From: MED-G116 sp038147495
GTDB lineage: Bacteria; Pseudomonadota; Alphaproteobacteria; Puniceispirillales; Puniceispirillaceae
NCBI GenBank assembly: GCA_038147495.1
Contig: JAYQTT010000016.1
Location: 62,001-126,000, forward strand
Direction of reading: 5' to 3'
Length of the DNA: 64,000 bases
In this document: piece by piece, positions 17,191 to 25,303 of the stretch
Numbering within the stretch: position 1 is the stretch's first letter
Layout: each line of letters begins with the position of its first letter
Position numbers and translations under genes: made by a program
The notes under the pieces: model-generated
Seen by the model: the letters and a program-made list of their open reading frames with translations, nothing else
The model's database searches: none
Told to the model about the DNA's origin: nothing

Positions 17191-18354
17191 TTAATAGGCT
17201 TTGCCGCGTGCCGACACCGGCCAGACAACCTCAACCTTGCCATTGCGTACGCCGACATACCAATCATGGACATTACAGGTTGGATCACAATGACCCGGCA
17301 CCAGCTTCAATTTTTCATTGATCTTCAGCACACCATTCGGGTCCATAATCACACCATGCTCGTCTGAACATTTGATGTATTCGACATCGTTACGACCAAA
17401 GACCACCGGCAGACCACTATCGACCGACTGGGCCTTCAGACCTGCATCGACAATGGCCTTGTCTGCTTTTGCATGGCTCATCACAGAGGTCAGAATAAAC
17501 AGCGCATTTTCCCATTCGCCCTGATCAATGCGGTTGCCATCAGCGTCAAGAATGCGGCCGTAATCCGCATCCATGAACGCGTATGAGCCGCACTGCAATT
17601 CATTGAAGACGCCGGAATTGCCCTCAAAATAATATGAGCCGGTGCCACCACCGCCGATGATATCGCACTCCAGACCAACCTCTTTCAGCCCGGCAACAGC
17701 ATCGCGCACCATATCAACGGCAATGTCGATTTTTGCTTTGCGGTCGTCATAGCTGTCGAGATGCTGCATGGCGCCCTGATAGGCCTGCAAGCCGGCAAAT
17801 TTGAGGCCATCGGCCTTGTCGATTGCCGTGGCAATTGCCACCACCTCAGGCGTTGTTGTCACGCCGCAACGGCCAGCACCGCAATCAATCTCGACAAGAC
17901 ATTCAATCTCGGTGCCATGCTTGACCGCCGCCGCCGACAGATCGGCGACATTGGCCACATCGTCAACGCAACAAATTGTCCGCGCGCCCAACTTTGGCAA
18001 GCGCGCCAGGCGATCAATCTTTTCCGGCTGACGCACCTGATTTGAGACAAGCACATCCTTGATCCCGCCACGGGCAAAGACCTCTGCCTCCGATACCTTC
18101 TGACAGCAGACCCCAACCGAATCGCCAAGCCGCTCCTGTAACAGCGCGACATCAACAGATTTATGCATCTTGCCATGAACCCGGTGACGCACACCCATTT
18201 CCTTGGCGAAATTGCCCATCTTCACGATGTTGCGCTCCAGCGCATCGAGATCAAGCACAAGACAAGGCGTCTGGATATCTGCCTCATCCATGCCCACTTT
18301 TGCCGGAATGTCATAGCCGACTTCCAGCTCGTCAATTTTGGTTTGTGCATTCAT
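17191..18354 (-). CDS. bhcC: BhcC, erythro-beta-hydroxyaspartate aldolase (D-threonine aldolase-like)
   Basis: A 387-residue PLP enzyme with an N-terminal alanine-racemase-like barrel and C-terminal D-threonine-aldolase-like domain. The start at 18352-18354 (MNAQTKIDELEVG) has an AAGGAG site. The PLP-lysine motif reads RVHGKMHKSVDVA (Lys62), and the C-terminal metal-binding segment includes GHCDPTCNVHDW. In the cycle it condenses glycine and glyoxylate to (2R,3S)-beta-hydroxyaspartate; family members need a divalent cation such as Mg or Mn. It lies 10 bases after bhcB. The gene set around it makes this role much more likely than D-threonine breakdown. Confidence 0.93.
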   Translation of the reverse strand: MNAQTKIDELEVGYDIPAKVGMDEADIQTPCLVLDLDALERNIVKMGNFAKEMGVRHRVHGKMHKSVDVALLQERLGDSVGVCCQKVSEAEVFARGGIKDVLVSNQVRQPEKIDRLARLPKLGARTICCVDDVANVADLSAAAVKHGTEIECLVEIDCGAGRCGVTTTPEVVAIATAIDKADGLKFAGLQAYQGAMQHLDSYDDRKAKIDIAVDMVRDAVAGLKEVGLECDIIGGGGTGSYYFEGNSGVFNELQCGSYAFMDADYGRILDADGNRIDQGEWENALFILTSVMSHAKADKAIVDAGLKAQSVDSGLPVVFGRNDVEYIKCSDEHGVIMDPNGVLKINEKLKLVPGHCDPTCNVHDWYVGVRNGKVEVVWPVSARGKAY

Positions 18355-18364
18355 GTTGCGCTCC

Positions 18365-19348
18365 TTACCGGTTGATCCAGGGCAATTTGTCCAAATCGAC
18401 ATTGCCGCCGGTGATGATGACGCCAACGCGCTTGCCGCGATAGACGTCAGGGTTTTTCAAAATGGTGGCCAGTGGCACCGCACAGCTTGGCTCAATAACA
18501 ATTTTCATCCGCTCCCAGGTCAGCTTCATCGCATCGATGATTTCCTGTTCACTTGCTGTCTGGATATCGGTGACAAAATTCGAGACGAAATACCAAGTAT
18601 TGTCTTTCAGCGGCACCTTCAGCCCATCGGCCACCGTCACGGGCGCATCATCGGCAATGATCTTGCCGGCCCGAAATGAGCGGGCAGCGTCATCTGCCTG
18701 CTCAGGTTCCGCCGCATAAATCTCCACATCGGGTGCCAGATTGGACAATGTCAGGCAGGTGCCCGAAATCATCCCGCCGCCGCCAATCGGCGCCACCACA
18801 GCGTCAAGCCGTTCGACTTGCTCAAGCAATTCAGCCGAGCAGGTAGCCTGACCGGCAATCACCCGCGGGTCATTATAGGGATGAACAAAATCGGCACCGG
18901 TTTTGGCGTGAACTTCAGCAAACACCGCCTCCCGGCTGGAGGTTGACGGCTCACATTCGGTGATCATGCCGCCATATCCCTGCACCGCGGCTTTTTTTGC
19001 GTCCGGGGCCGTGCGTGGCATCACCACATGACAGGGAATGCCCCGCCGACCCGCGGCATAAGACAGGCTGAGCGCATGGTTGCCCGATGAATGGGTGGCC
19101 ACGCCGCGGGCCGCATCTTCATCGGAAAGACCAAAAACAGCGTTGGTGGCCCCGCGCACCTTGAACGCACCCGCCTTTTGAAAATTCTCGCATTTGAAAA
19201 ACAATTCAGCGCCGGTCAGCGCGTTCAGATAACTGCTGGTCAGGACCGGCGTGCGATGAATATATGGCTTGATACGTTCATGCGCCTCGCGCATGTCATC
19301 GATCGTCAATTCAGCGGCTGTGGGCATATCCTGCTGGTCATCCTGCAT
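18365..19348 (-). CDS. bhcB: BhcB, beta-hydroxyaspartate dehydratase (threonine-dehydratase-like)
   Basis: A 327-residue fold-type II PLP enzyme. The chosen start is MQDDQQDMP, whose AAGGA site is seven bases upstream; an ATG two codons earlier is also open but too close to that site. The PLP lysine lies in KAGAFKVRGA (Lys63), and the phosphate loop is IGGGGMISG. In the beta-hydroxyaspartate cycle it dehydrates beta-hydroxyaspartate to iminosuccinate. Sequence alone resembles serine/threonine dehydratases and serine racemases; the placement between bhcA and bhcC decides the call. It is the second gene of the operon, 118 bases after bhcA. Confidence 0.92.
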   Translation of the reverse strand: MQDDQQDMPTAAELTIDDMREAHERIKPYIHRTPVLTSSYLNALTGAELFFKCENFQKAGAFKVRGATNAVFGLSDEDAARGVATHSSGNHALSLSYAAGRRGIPCHVVMPRTAPDAKKAAVQGYGGMITECEPSTSSREAVFAEVHAKTGADFVHPYNDPRVIAGQATCSAELLEQVERLDAVVAPIGGGGMISGTCLTLSNLAPDVEIYAAEPEQADDAARSFRAGKIIADDAPVTVADGLKVPLKDNTWYFVSNFVTDIQTASEQEIIDAMKLTWERMKIVIEPSCAVPLATILKNPDVYRGKRVGVIITGGNVDLDKLPWINR

Positions 19349-19466
19349 TGTCATTTCCTTTTTCTTCTGTCCGCGTTGCTCTATTGGACATTTCGTCTGC
19401 TGGCATCTGCAATCTATATATCCACACGCATTACACCTGATCTCAACTTACCTGATCTCGCCCCGT

Positions 19467-20657
19467 TCAGGCAGCGATGCGCCGGTCGTCCGGTCGGCTC
19501 TGCCGGAAATAAGACTGCGCCGCGGCAACACCACTGCCAAGTTCTACAGGATATTTAAGATCTGCCATTGCCATTTCCAATGTCGCCAGACCAGACAACA
19601 TCATCACATCGGTAAGACTGCCAAGATGGCCAATCCGAAACGCCTTGCCATGAAGCTGGCCAAGGCCAACACCAAATGACACATCATAGGCGTCAAAGGC
19701 ATGTTGGGTAAGATCATTACTGTCAAATTTTGCCGGCGTGTAAATGGCACTGACCGTGTTTGAATAGAGTTCCGGTGTCTTGGCAACCAAGCTCAAACCC
19801 CACGCCGACACCGCCTTGCGCACCCCTTCGGCCAGCCGCTGATGACGCGCGAACACATTGTCCAATCCTTCTTCAGCAAGCATTTTCAGGCTTTCGCGAA
19901 GGCCAAAGAGAAGCTGCAATGGCGGGGTGTAGGGATAGCCACCGTTTCGCGTTGCCGCGAGCATGTCCGGAATATCAAAATAGGCCCGCGGCAATGACGC
20001 ATCTTCGATCGCGTCGATGGCCTTCTGGCTGACCGCGAGGATGGCCATTCCAGAGCCAATCATGAACCCCTTTTGCGAACCGGCAACGGCAATATCAACA
20101 CCCCACTCATCCATCGCGAAGGGGATTGACGCAAGTGAGCTGACACAATCGACAAGCAAAAGCGCCGGATGCGACGCGGCATTAATGGCCGACCGAACCG
20201 CACCAATGTCCGAGCATACACCTGTCGCGGTTTCATTGTGGGTGACAAGAACCGCCTTGATTTTTCGATCACTGTCACGCGAGAGCAATGCCTCAATCTT
20301 GTCTGCAGGGGCACCGGCGCCCCACTCGCATTCGATAATCTCAACATTCAGACCATGTCGCTGGCACATATCGATCCAGCGGTGACTGAACATACCGTTG
20401 CGCGCCATGACGACCGTATCACCCGCACTCAGAACATTGCTGATGGTTGCTTCCCATCCACCTGTTCCGCTGGCAGGAAAGATCAGTGTTTCAGCATCCT
20501 TTGTTCCGAATACCGGCTTCAGATCAGCCAAAAGCGGCAAAAGCAGTTCGGCAAAATCCGGAGAGCGGTGATCCCTTGTCTGGACGTCCATTGCCCGGCG
20601 CAATCTGTCCGGAACATTTGTTGGCCCGGGAATGAAAAGTGGATTCTGATCTGACAT
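19467..20657 (-). CDS. bhcA: BhcA, L-aspartate:glyoxylate aminotransferase
   Basis: A 396-residue fold-type I class V aminotransferase starting at the ATG at 20655-20657 (MSDQNPLFIPGPTNVPDRLR). The PLP lysine is Lys196 in AVAGSQKGFM, and the phosphate-binding region is PASGTGGWEATI. It transaminates glyoxylate to glycine with aspartate as donor, the entry step of the beta-hydroxyaspartate cycle. Class V serine-glyoxylate aminotransferases look similar, but a contiguous bhcBCD makes BhcA the best reading. It is the promoter-proximal gene of the operon, next to an AT-rich region shared with divergent sitA. Confidence 0.93.
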   Translation of the reverse strand: MSDQNPLFIPGPTNVPDRLRRAMDVQTRDHRSPDFAELLLPLLADLKPVFGTKDAETLIFPASGTGGWEATISNVLSAGDTVVMARNGMFSHRWIDMCQRHGLNVEIIECEWGAGAPADKIEALLSRDSDRKIKAVLVTHNETATGVCSDIGAVRSAINAASHPALLLVDCVSSLASIPFAMDEWGVDIAVAGSQKGFMIGSGMAILAVSQKAIDAIEDASLPRAYFDIPDMLAATRNGGYPYTPPLQLLFGLRESLKMLAEEGLDNVFARHQRLAEGVRKAVSAWGLSLVAKTPELYSNTVSAIYTPAKFDSNDLTQHAFDAYDVSFGVGLGQLHGKAFRIGHLGSLTDVMMLSGLATLEMAMADLKYPVELGSGVAAAQSYFRQSRPDDRRIAA

Positions 20658-21045
20658 CGCAAACCCCAACATTAGTGGCCAGATAAAGACTGACCGTGAT
20701 TTCGATAGGCTGGAGTCTGCACCCGTTAAAATTTTTTGTAAATTTTTTTAAAAATATTTTTCATTTATACACTAAAAATATATAAGTTCATGTTTATATT
20801 GAATTTAATCATTTTTCTTTTTTAAGACAATTTTCCACATCAGATTTTTATGATCAAAATCTTGTCGCTCTCAGTCACGTTAAGGCCAAGAGTGTTGTCC
20901 GCCAGATGATGGTTTTGGGCGTGGTCATTCAAAACCGCATTCACACAGTAAAAAACAAAGATAAGGCATTGCGTTTAGAGTTAGGCGTGCCTAATGTTAT
21001 TAGCACATTCAAACGGATGAGAAAAAACACGCAGGACCTTGCACC
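20658..21045. promoter_or_regulatory. AT-rich divergent control region between bhcA and sitA
   Basis: No gene is visible in these 388 bases. Positions about 20727-20835 are strikingly AT-rich with homopolymer A and T tracts, including a perfect 12-base palindrome at 20750-20761, and should contain the bhcA promoter and BhcR site, though I cannot point to a defined box. The right part, nearer sitA, returns to ordinary composition and carries the palindrome at 20981-20994. Confidence 0.5.
20981..20994. promoter_or_regulatory. Perfect palindrome upstream of sitA, candidate Mn/Fe-responsive operator
   Basis: TTAGGCGTGCCTAA is a perfect 6-2-6 inverted repeat ending 51 bases before the sitA start. 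The TTAGG/CCTAA arms resemble DtxR/IdeR/MntR-family boxes, which fits repression of a metal-uptake operon when metal is sufficient. The regulator gene is not in the window. The link to that family is by eye. Confidence 0.6.
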
Positions 21046-21993
21046 ATGTGCATCATGGCCTTTGTCAAACCGACATATCTGACGCGGGCGAAAGCAAGCC
21101 GCACAGGGCTTGTCCTTTTGGCGTGCGCGCTTGTCAGCCTTGCCACATCGTCAACCTCGATCGCGGCAGACAAATTCAAGGCCATTACCACCTTTACCGT
21201 GATTGCCGATATGGCCCGCAATGTTGGCGGGGACATGATCATCGTCGAGTCAATCACCCGTCCGGGGGCCGAAATCCATCATTATTCACCGACCCCGCGT
21301 GATATTTTGCGGGCACAGGACGCGGATCTGATCCTGTGGAACGGGATGAATCTGGAATTGTGGTTTTCCCGTTTCTTTACCAACCTTAAAGACGTGCCGG
21401 AAGTTGTTCTGTCGGACGGTGTGATACCGATTGATATTGCCGATGGAAGCTATAAGGGCAAACCCAACCCACATGCCTGGATGTCGCCGGACAATGCGCT
21501 TGTCTATATTGACAATATTGTCGATGCGCTTTCCAGACACGACCCCGCCAACGCCGCCACCTACAGGCAAAATGGCGCGGCATATAAGCAGAAAGTGACA
21601 GCCTCTGTCGCGCCCCTGCGCGAGATGATCAAGAGCATCCCCGAAGACCGGCGCTGGCTTGTCACCTGCGAAGGGGCGTTCAGTTATCTTGCGCGCGATC
21701 TTGGCCTGCGGGAGATGTATCTGTGGCCGATCAATGCCGATCAACAGGGCACCCCCCAGCAGGTACGCCGCGTTATTGACACCATCCGCCAACATAATAT
21801 CAGCGCTGTCTTCTGTGAAAGCACAGTCAACAATGATCCGGCCAAACAGGTGGCACGTGAGACTGGCGCACGGTACGGCGGCGCCCTATATGTCGACTCG
21901 CTCAGCACCGCCAACGGGCCTGTGCCAACCTATCTCGACCTGTTGCGGGTAACAACCCAGACCATAGTCACCGGCTTGACAGAGGGCCAATGA
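21046..21993 (+). CDS. sitA: Manganese/iron ABC transporter substrate-binding protein SitA
   Basis: A 315-residue cluster A-I (ZnuA/SitA/PsaA) metal-binding protein. The N-terminus holds basic residues and a hydrophobic run ending near TSIAADKFKAITTFTVI, a signal peptide. Metal ligands are visible: the first His in RPGAEIHHYSPTPRD, the second in KPNPHAWMSP, Glu in CEGAFSYLARD and an Asp near YVDSLST. The absence of a long His-rich loop and the AEIHHYSPTPRD motif favour Mn/Fe (SitA/MntA) over Zn (ZnuA). It heads sitABCD and has a palindromic metal-box candidate upstream; its stop overlaps the sitB start. Confidence 0.92.
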   Translation: MCIMAFVKPTYLTRAKASRTGLVLLACALVSLATSSTSIAADKFKAITTFTVIADMARNVGGDMIIVESITRPGAEIHHYSPTPRDILRAQDADLILWNGMNLELWFSRFFTNLKDVPEVVLSDGVIPIDIADGSYKGKPNPHAWMSPDNALVYIDNIVDALSRHDPANAATYRQNGAAYKQKVTASVAPLREMIKSIPEDRRWLVTCEGAFSYLARDLGLREMYLWPINADQQGTPQQVRRVIDTIRQHNISAVFCESTVNNDPAKQVARETGARYGGALYVDSLSTANGPVPTYLDLLRVTTQTIVTGLTEGQ

Positions 21994-22868
21994 TGCAAAC
22001 GAACAGCGAAAAAGGCATTGTCGTTACCGACCTGACAGTCCGTTATAAAAACGGGCACACAGCCCTGCATAACGCCAGCTTTGATATATCGAGGGGCAGC
22101 ATCAGCGGGCTTGTCGGTGTCAACGGCGCCGGCAAATCGACATTATTCAAGGCGATCATGGGCTTTGTGCCGGTGGCGTCAGGCCGGATCGACATTCTTG
22201 GTGGCACCGTCCAGCAAGCTTTGCGCAAGCGCCTGATTGCCTATGTCCCGCAGTCGGAAGATGTTGACTGGACCTTTCCGGTGCTGGTCGAGGATGTTGT
22301 GATGATGGGGCGCTATGGCCATATGGGTCTGTTGCGCATCGCTGGCAGTGATGACCATGCCGCGGTATCCAGCGCCTTGGACAGGGTCGGCATGCTGGCC
22401 TATCGCAAACGACAGATTGGCGAACTATCCGGCGGACAGCGAAAGCGGGTCTTTATTGCCCGCGCCCTTGCCCAGCAAGGACAAATTATCCTGCTTGATG
22501 AACCCTTCACCGGGGTGGATGTGCAAACCGAAAACGCCATCATCACCCTGTTGCGGAGCCTTCGTGACGAAGGAAGGGTGATCCTTGTCTCCACGCATAA
22601 TCTGGGCTCTGTGCCGGAATTTTGTGATCATGTTGTTATGGTTAATGGCACGGTTTTGAACCATGGGCCGGTAGAAACCAATTTCACCCACCAGCATCTT
22701 GAAACAGCCTTTGGCGGCGTATTGCGTCACCTCGTGATCGGCGGTGAGGATCTGCATGAGGATCAGGACAGCCGCCAGGTTTCCATCCTGACTGACGATG
22801 AGCGGCCACTTGTCACCTATGACGGAAAGCACCAGACAGTCCGAAATGTGGAGGAGGCAGATGGCTGA
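21990..22868 (+). CDS. sitB: Manganese/iron ABC transporter ATP-binding protein SitB
   Basis: A 292-residue ABC ATPase with Walker A GVNGAGKST, signature LSGGQRKRVFIARAL and Walker B IILLDEPFTGVD. Segment YVPQSEDVDWTFP is characteristic of metal-type (SitB/MntB) ATPases. It drives Mn/Fe import with SitC and SitD. Start ATG at 21990 overlaps the sitA stop (ATGATG, a second ATG follows immediately). The end overlaps sitC by eight bases, so the whole set is translationally coupled. The C-terminal 50 residues form a variable polar tail with several His, Asp and Glu. Confidence 0.93.
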   Translation: MMQTNSEKGIVVTDLTVRYKNGHTALHNASFDISRGSISGLVGVNGAGKSTLFKAIMGFVPVASGRIDILGGTVQQALRKRLIAYVPQSEDVDWTFPVLVEDVVMMGRYGHMGLLRIAGSDDHAAVSSALDRVGMLAYRKRQIGELSGGQRKRVFIARALAQQGQIILLDEPFTGVDVQTENAIITLLRSLRDEGRVILVSTHNLGSVPEFCDHVVMVNGTVLNHGPVETNFTHQHLETAFGGVLRHLVIGGEDLHEDQDSRQVSILTDDERPLVTYDGKHQTVRNVEEADG

Positions 22869-23718
22869 CACGCTGCTGCTTCCTTTTGCCTATGGCTATA
22901 TGACCAACGCCATGTGGGTCAGTGCACTGGTTGGCGGTGTTTGTGCGTTTTTATCGGCGTATCTGATGCTCAAGGGATGGTCGCTTATCGGCGATGCCCT
23001 GTCTCATGCCATCGTCCCCGGTGTCGCCTTGACCTATATGATCGGCCTTCCCTTTGTTGTTGGCGCTTTCTTCTCTGGCGGACTTGCCGCTGGAGCGATG
23101 CTGTTCCTCAAGCAACGCACAGCATTGAAACAGGATGCCGTGATCGGGCTCATCTTCAGCTCTTTCTTCGGGCTCGGCCTGTTCATCGTCTCGCTGTCGC
23201 CGACATCGGTTGACGTCACCACAATCACCCTCGGCAATGTACTTGCAATCACCCCTTATGACACGCTGCAGCTGGCGTTGATCGGGGTGATTTCACTGGT
23301 GGTTCTGTTGCTCAAATGGAAAGACCTGATGGTGGTGTTTTTTGACGAAAGCCACGCCAGATCAATCGGCATTGATCCGCTGCGCTTGAACCTTCTGTTT
23401 TTCACCATATTGTCCGCCTGTTGCGTTGCCGCGCTGCAAACAGTGGGGGCGTTTCTGGTGATCGCGCTGGTGATTACGCCCGGGGCCACGGCCTATCTTC
23501 TGAGTGATTATTTCCCGCGCCTTCTGGCAATCAGCGTTGGCATCGGCACCGTCACCAGCTTTGTCGGTGCTTATATCAGCTTTTTCCTCGACGGTGCCAC
23601 GGGCGGAATCATCATCTGCCTGCAAACGGCGCTGTTTTTGCTGGCCTTCCTGTTTGCCCCGAAACACGGATTCATTGCCCGCCGCCAATTGGGCCGCAGT
23701 GCAGCAAGGAGAGGGTGA
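22861..23718 (+). CDS. sitC: Manganese/iron ABC transporter permease SitC
   Basis: A 285-residue polytopic ABC-3 family permease. The start at 22861 (MADTLLLPFAYGYM) has an ideal GGAGGCAG site inside the end of sitB. About eight hydrophobic segments are visible, with family motifs LKGWSLIGDALSHAIVPG and LQTVGAFLVIALVITPGATA. It forms the membrane channel with SitD. It overlaps sitD by about one base at TGATG. The paired, similar but non-identical permeases SitC and SitD distinguish this four-gene Sit/Yfe-type system from three-gene Mnt or Znu systems. Confidence 0.92.
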   Translation: MADTLLLPFAYGYMTNAMWVSALVGGVCAFLSAYLMLKGWSLIGDALSHAIVPGVALTYMIGLPFVVGAFFSGGLAAGAMLFLKQRTALKQDAVIGLIFSSFFGLGLFIVSLSPTSVDVTTITLGNVLAITPYDTLQLALIGVISLVVLLLKWKDLMVVFFDESHARSIGIDPLRLNLLFFTILSACCVAALQTVGAFLVIALVITPGATAYLLSDYFPRLLAISVGIGTVTSFVGAYISFFLDGATGGIIICLQTALFLLAFLFAPKHGFIARRQLGRSAARRG

Positions 23719-24536
23719 TGCTGGATAGCATATTGATGCCGTTTCAATTCGCCTTCATGCAGCAGGCCTTCATCATCAGCCTGATGATTGCTGTGCCATG
23801 CGCTTTGCTGTCGTGCTTTTTGGTCGTACGCGGTTGGTCCTTGATGGGTGACGCGGTCAGCCATGCCGTCCTTCCCGGCGTTATTCTTGCTTATATCCTG
23901 AACATACCATTGATCATCGGCGCCTTTTGCGCCGGCATATTCTGCGCCCTTGCAACGGGTTATCTGGCAGAAAACTGCCGGGTCAAACGTGATACCGTCA
24001 TGGGGGTGGTGTTTTCCGGCATGTTCGGGCTTGGCCTTGTGATGTACACAAAAATCCGCACCGAGGTACATCTTGACCATATTCTGTTTGGCAACATGCT
24101 GGGGGTTCAGAAGGAAGACCTTTTGATGGCAGGCCTTATTGCGCTTTGTGTCAGCCTGTTTCTGGTGGTCAAATATCGTGATTTATTGCTGATCTCTTTT
24201 GATCAGGTGCAGGCAAGCGCCCTTGGCATTGGCGTGGGTGTGCTGCATTTCGCGCTGTTGGCCGCGCTTTCGCTGACCATTGTGGCGACCTTGAAGGCGG
24301 TTGGGCTGATTCTGGCGATTGCGCTTTTGATTGCGCCCGGTGCCATCGCATTTTTGATGACAAGCCGGTTTCAGGTGATGCTGCCACTGGCGGTTGCCGT
24401 GACCATGATCGCGATGATTGCTGGCATTTATCTCAGTTTCTGGATCGACAGCGCCCCGGCGCCAACAATTATCCTGCTGTTATCCGTCATCTTTACCCTT
24501 GTTTTTGTTCGCAAAAGCTATCTGGCCACGGCCTGA
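23718..24536 (+). CDS. sitD: Manganese/iron ABC transporter permease SitD
   Basis: A 272-residue ABC-3 permease, paralogous to SitC: VRGWSLMGDAVSHAVLPGVI near residue 36 and LKAVGLILAIALLIAPGA near 195 parallel the SitC motifs. The ATG at 23718 is preceded by AAGGAGAGGG; a GTG one codon upstream is possible. About eight membrane segments. It ends the sitABCD operon; no intrinsic terminator is apparent after it, only the palindrome in front of the next gene. Role: inner-membrane Mn/Fe uptake, often supporting oxidative-stress defence. Confidence 0.92.
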   Translation: MLDSILMPFQFAFMQQAFIISLMIAVPCALLSCFLVVRGWSLMGDAVSHAVLPGVILAYILNIPLIIGAFCAGIFCALATGYLAENCRVKRDTVMGVVFSGMFGLGLVMYTKIRTEVHLDHILFGNMLGVQKEDLLMAGLIALCVSLFLVVKYRDLLLISFDQVQASALGIGVGVLHFALLAALSLTIVATLKAVGLILAIALLIAPGAIAFLMTSRFQVMLPLAVAVTMIAMIAGIYLSFWIDSAPAPTIILLLSVIFTLVFVRKSYLATA

Positions 24537-24573
24537 CACAATTTATCTTACGCTGAATGTCAGCTGGCTCATT

Positions 24574-24601
24574 TTTTTATTGTTGTCAGCAACAATAAAA
24601 A
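24574..24601. promoter_or_regulatory. 12+4+12 perfect palindrome, candidate autoregulatory operator of the BetI-like gene
   Basis: Arms 24574-24585 (TTTTTATTGTTG) and 24590-24601 are exact inverted repeats around TCAG. The site ends 40 bases before the likely GTG start of the TetR-type gene, in the right place for an operator. It is AT-rich with A/T ends, so it could also fold as a bidirectional terminator for sitD. Confidence 0.6.
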
Positions 24602-24641
24602 GATGGATACTGCCAGAGAACAACAAATGGAAAGGGATGCT

Positions 24642-25250
24642 GTGCCCAAGCTTGGCATGCGGGATACCCGCCAACAGCAATTCATCGATGCGGCGATCAC
24701 GATTATTGGCGCGGGCGGGTTACGCACCGCATCAAACGCACGCATAGCCGCGCAGGCCGGATTGTCGGCAAGCCTGCTGCCGCACTATTTCCCGGATAGA
24801 TCCATGTTGCTGACCGCCATTTTGCGTCATCTGCTGCGAGACCGACATCTGCCCCTGCTAAACAGGCTTGCGGCATGTGACACCGCTTTCGACCGGTTGC
24901 ATGCGCGCATTGATGCCTATTTTGCGCCGGACCTCTACACCCCCGAAATGCGGCGTCTGTGGATTGATTTGCAACATGCCGCGTCTGAGTATCAGATGAT
25001 GCAGCGCGTGCATTTTGCCTTTGAGGCACGATTGCAAAGCACGGTTCGGGCAGATTTGCGCCCGCTGCTCAGCCAACGCACACTTGATCAGGCGGCAATC
25101 GGTTTCACCGCCCTCATGAGCGGACTACGGCTAAAAATCCTGCATACGGCGGACAGGCTTGACGCGGAACAGGCCGCCACCCTGCAGCGACAATATCTGA
25201 CGATGATCACAACCCGCATCCGGATCAGCGCCGCAGAAAGACTGGTCTGA
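24642..25250 (+). CDS. BetI-like TetR-family transcriptional regulator (orphan)
   Basis: The start GTG at 24642 gives a 202-residue protein beginning PKLGMRDTRQQQFIDAA after the initiator, the BetI N-terminal signature, and has an AAGGG site; an in-frame ATG 13 codons upstream is an alternative. The helix-turn-helix spans IAAQAGLSASLLPHYFPDR. BetI normally represses choline-to-glycine-betaine genes in response to choline, but no bet gene is visible here. Neighbours are sitD upstream and, convergently, the sulfite-type exporter gene. Its ligand and targets are therefore open; the palindrome just upstream argues for self-regulation. Confidence 0.75.
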   Translation: MPKLGMRDTRQQQFIDAAITIIGAGGLRTASNARIAAQAGLSASLLPHYFPDRSMLLTAILRHLLRDRHLPLLNRLAACDTAFDRLHARIDAYFAPDLYTPEMRRLWIDLQHAASEYQMMQRVHFAFEARLQSTVRADLRPLLSQRTLDQAAIGFTALMSGLRLKILHTADRLDAEQAATLQRQYLTMITTRIRISAAERLV

Positions 25251-25303
25251 GACAAATCTCTATTTCGGTGGCGCTGGCAAGGACGCTTAAGTCGCGGCGA
25301 CAT

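Noticed and set aside
20750..20761. 12-base palindrome of A and T in the bhcA-sitA gap as the BhcR operator
   Set aside because: In such an AT-rich stretch a short A/T palindrome is expected by chance; no second copy or regulator signature supports it.
24642..25250. Regulator as part of a choline-glycine betaine operon
   Set aside because: No betA, betB or choline transporter gene lies within the window; only the regulator resembles BetI.
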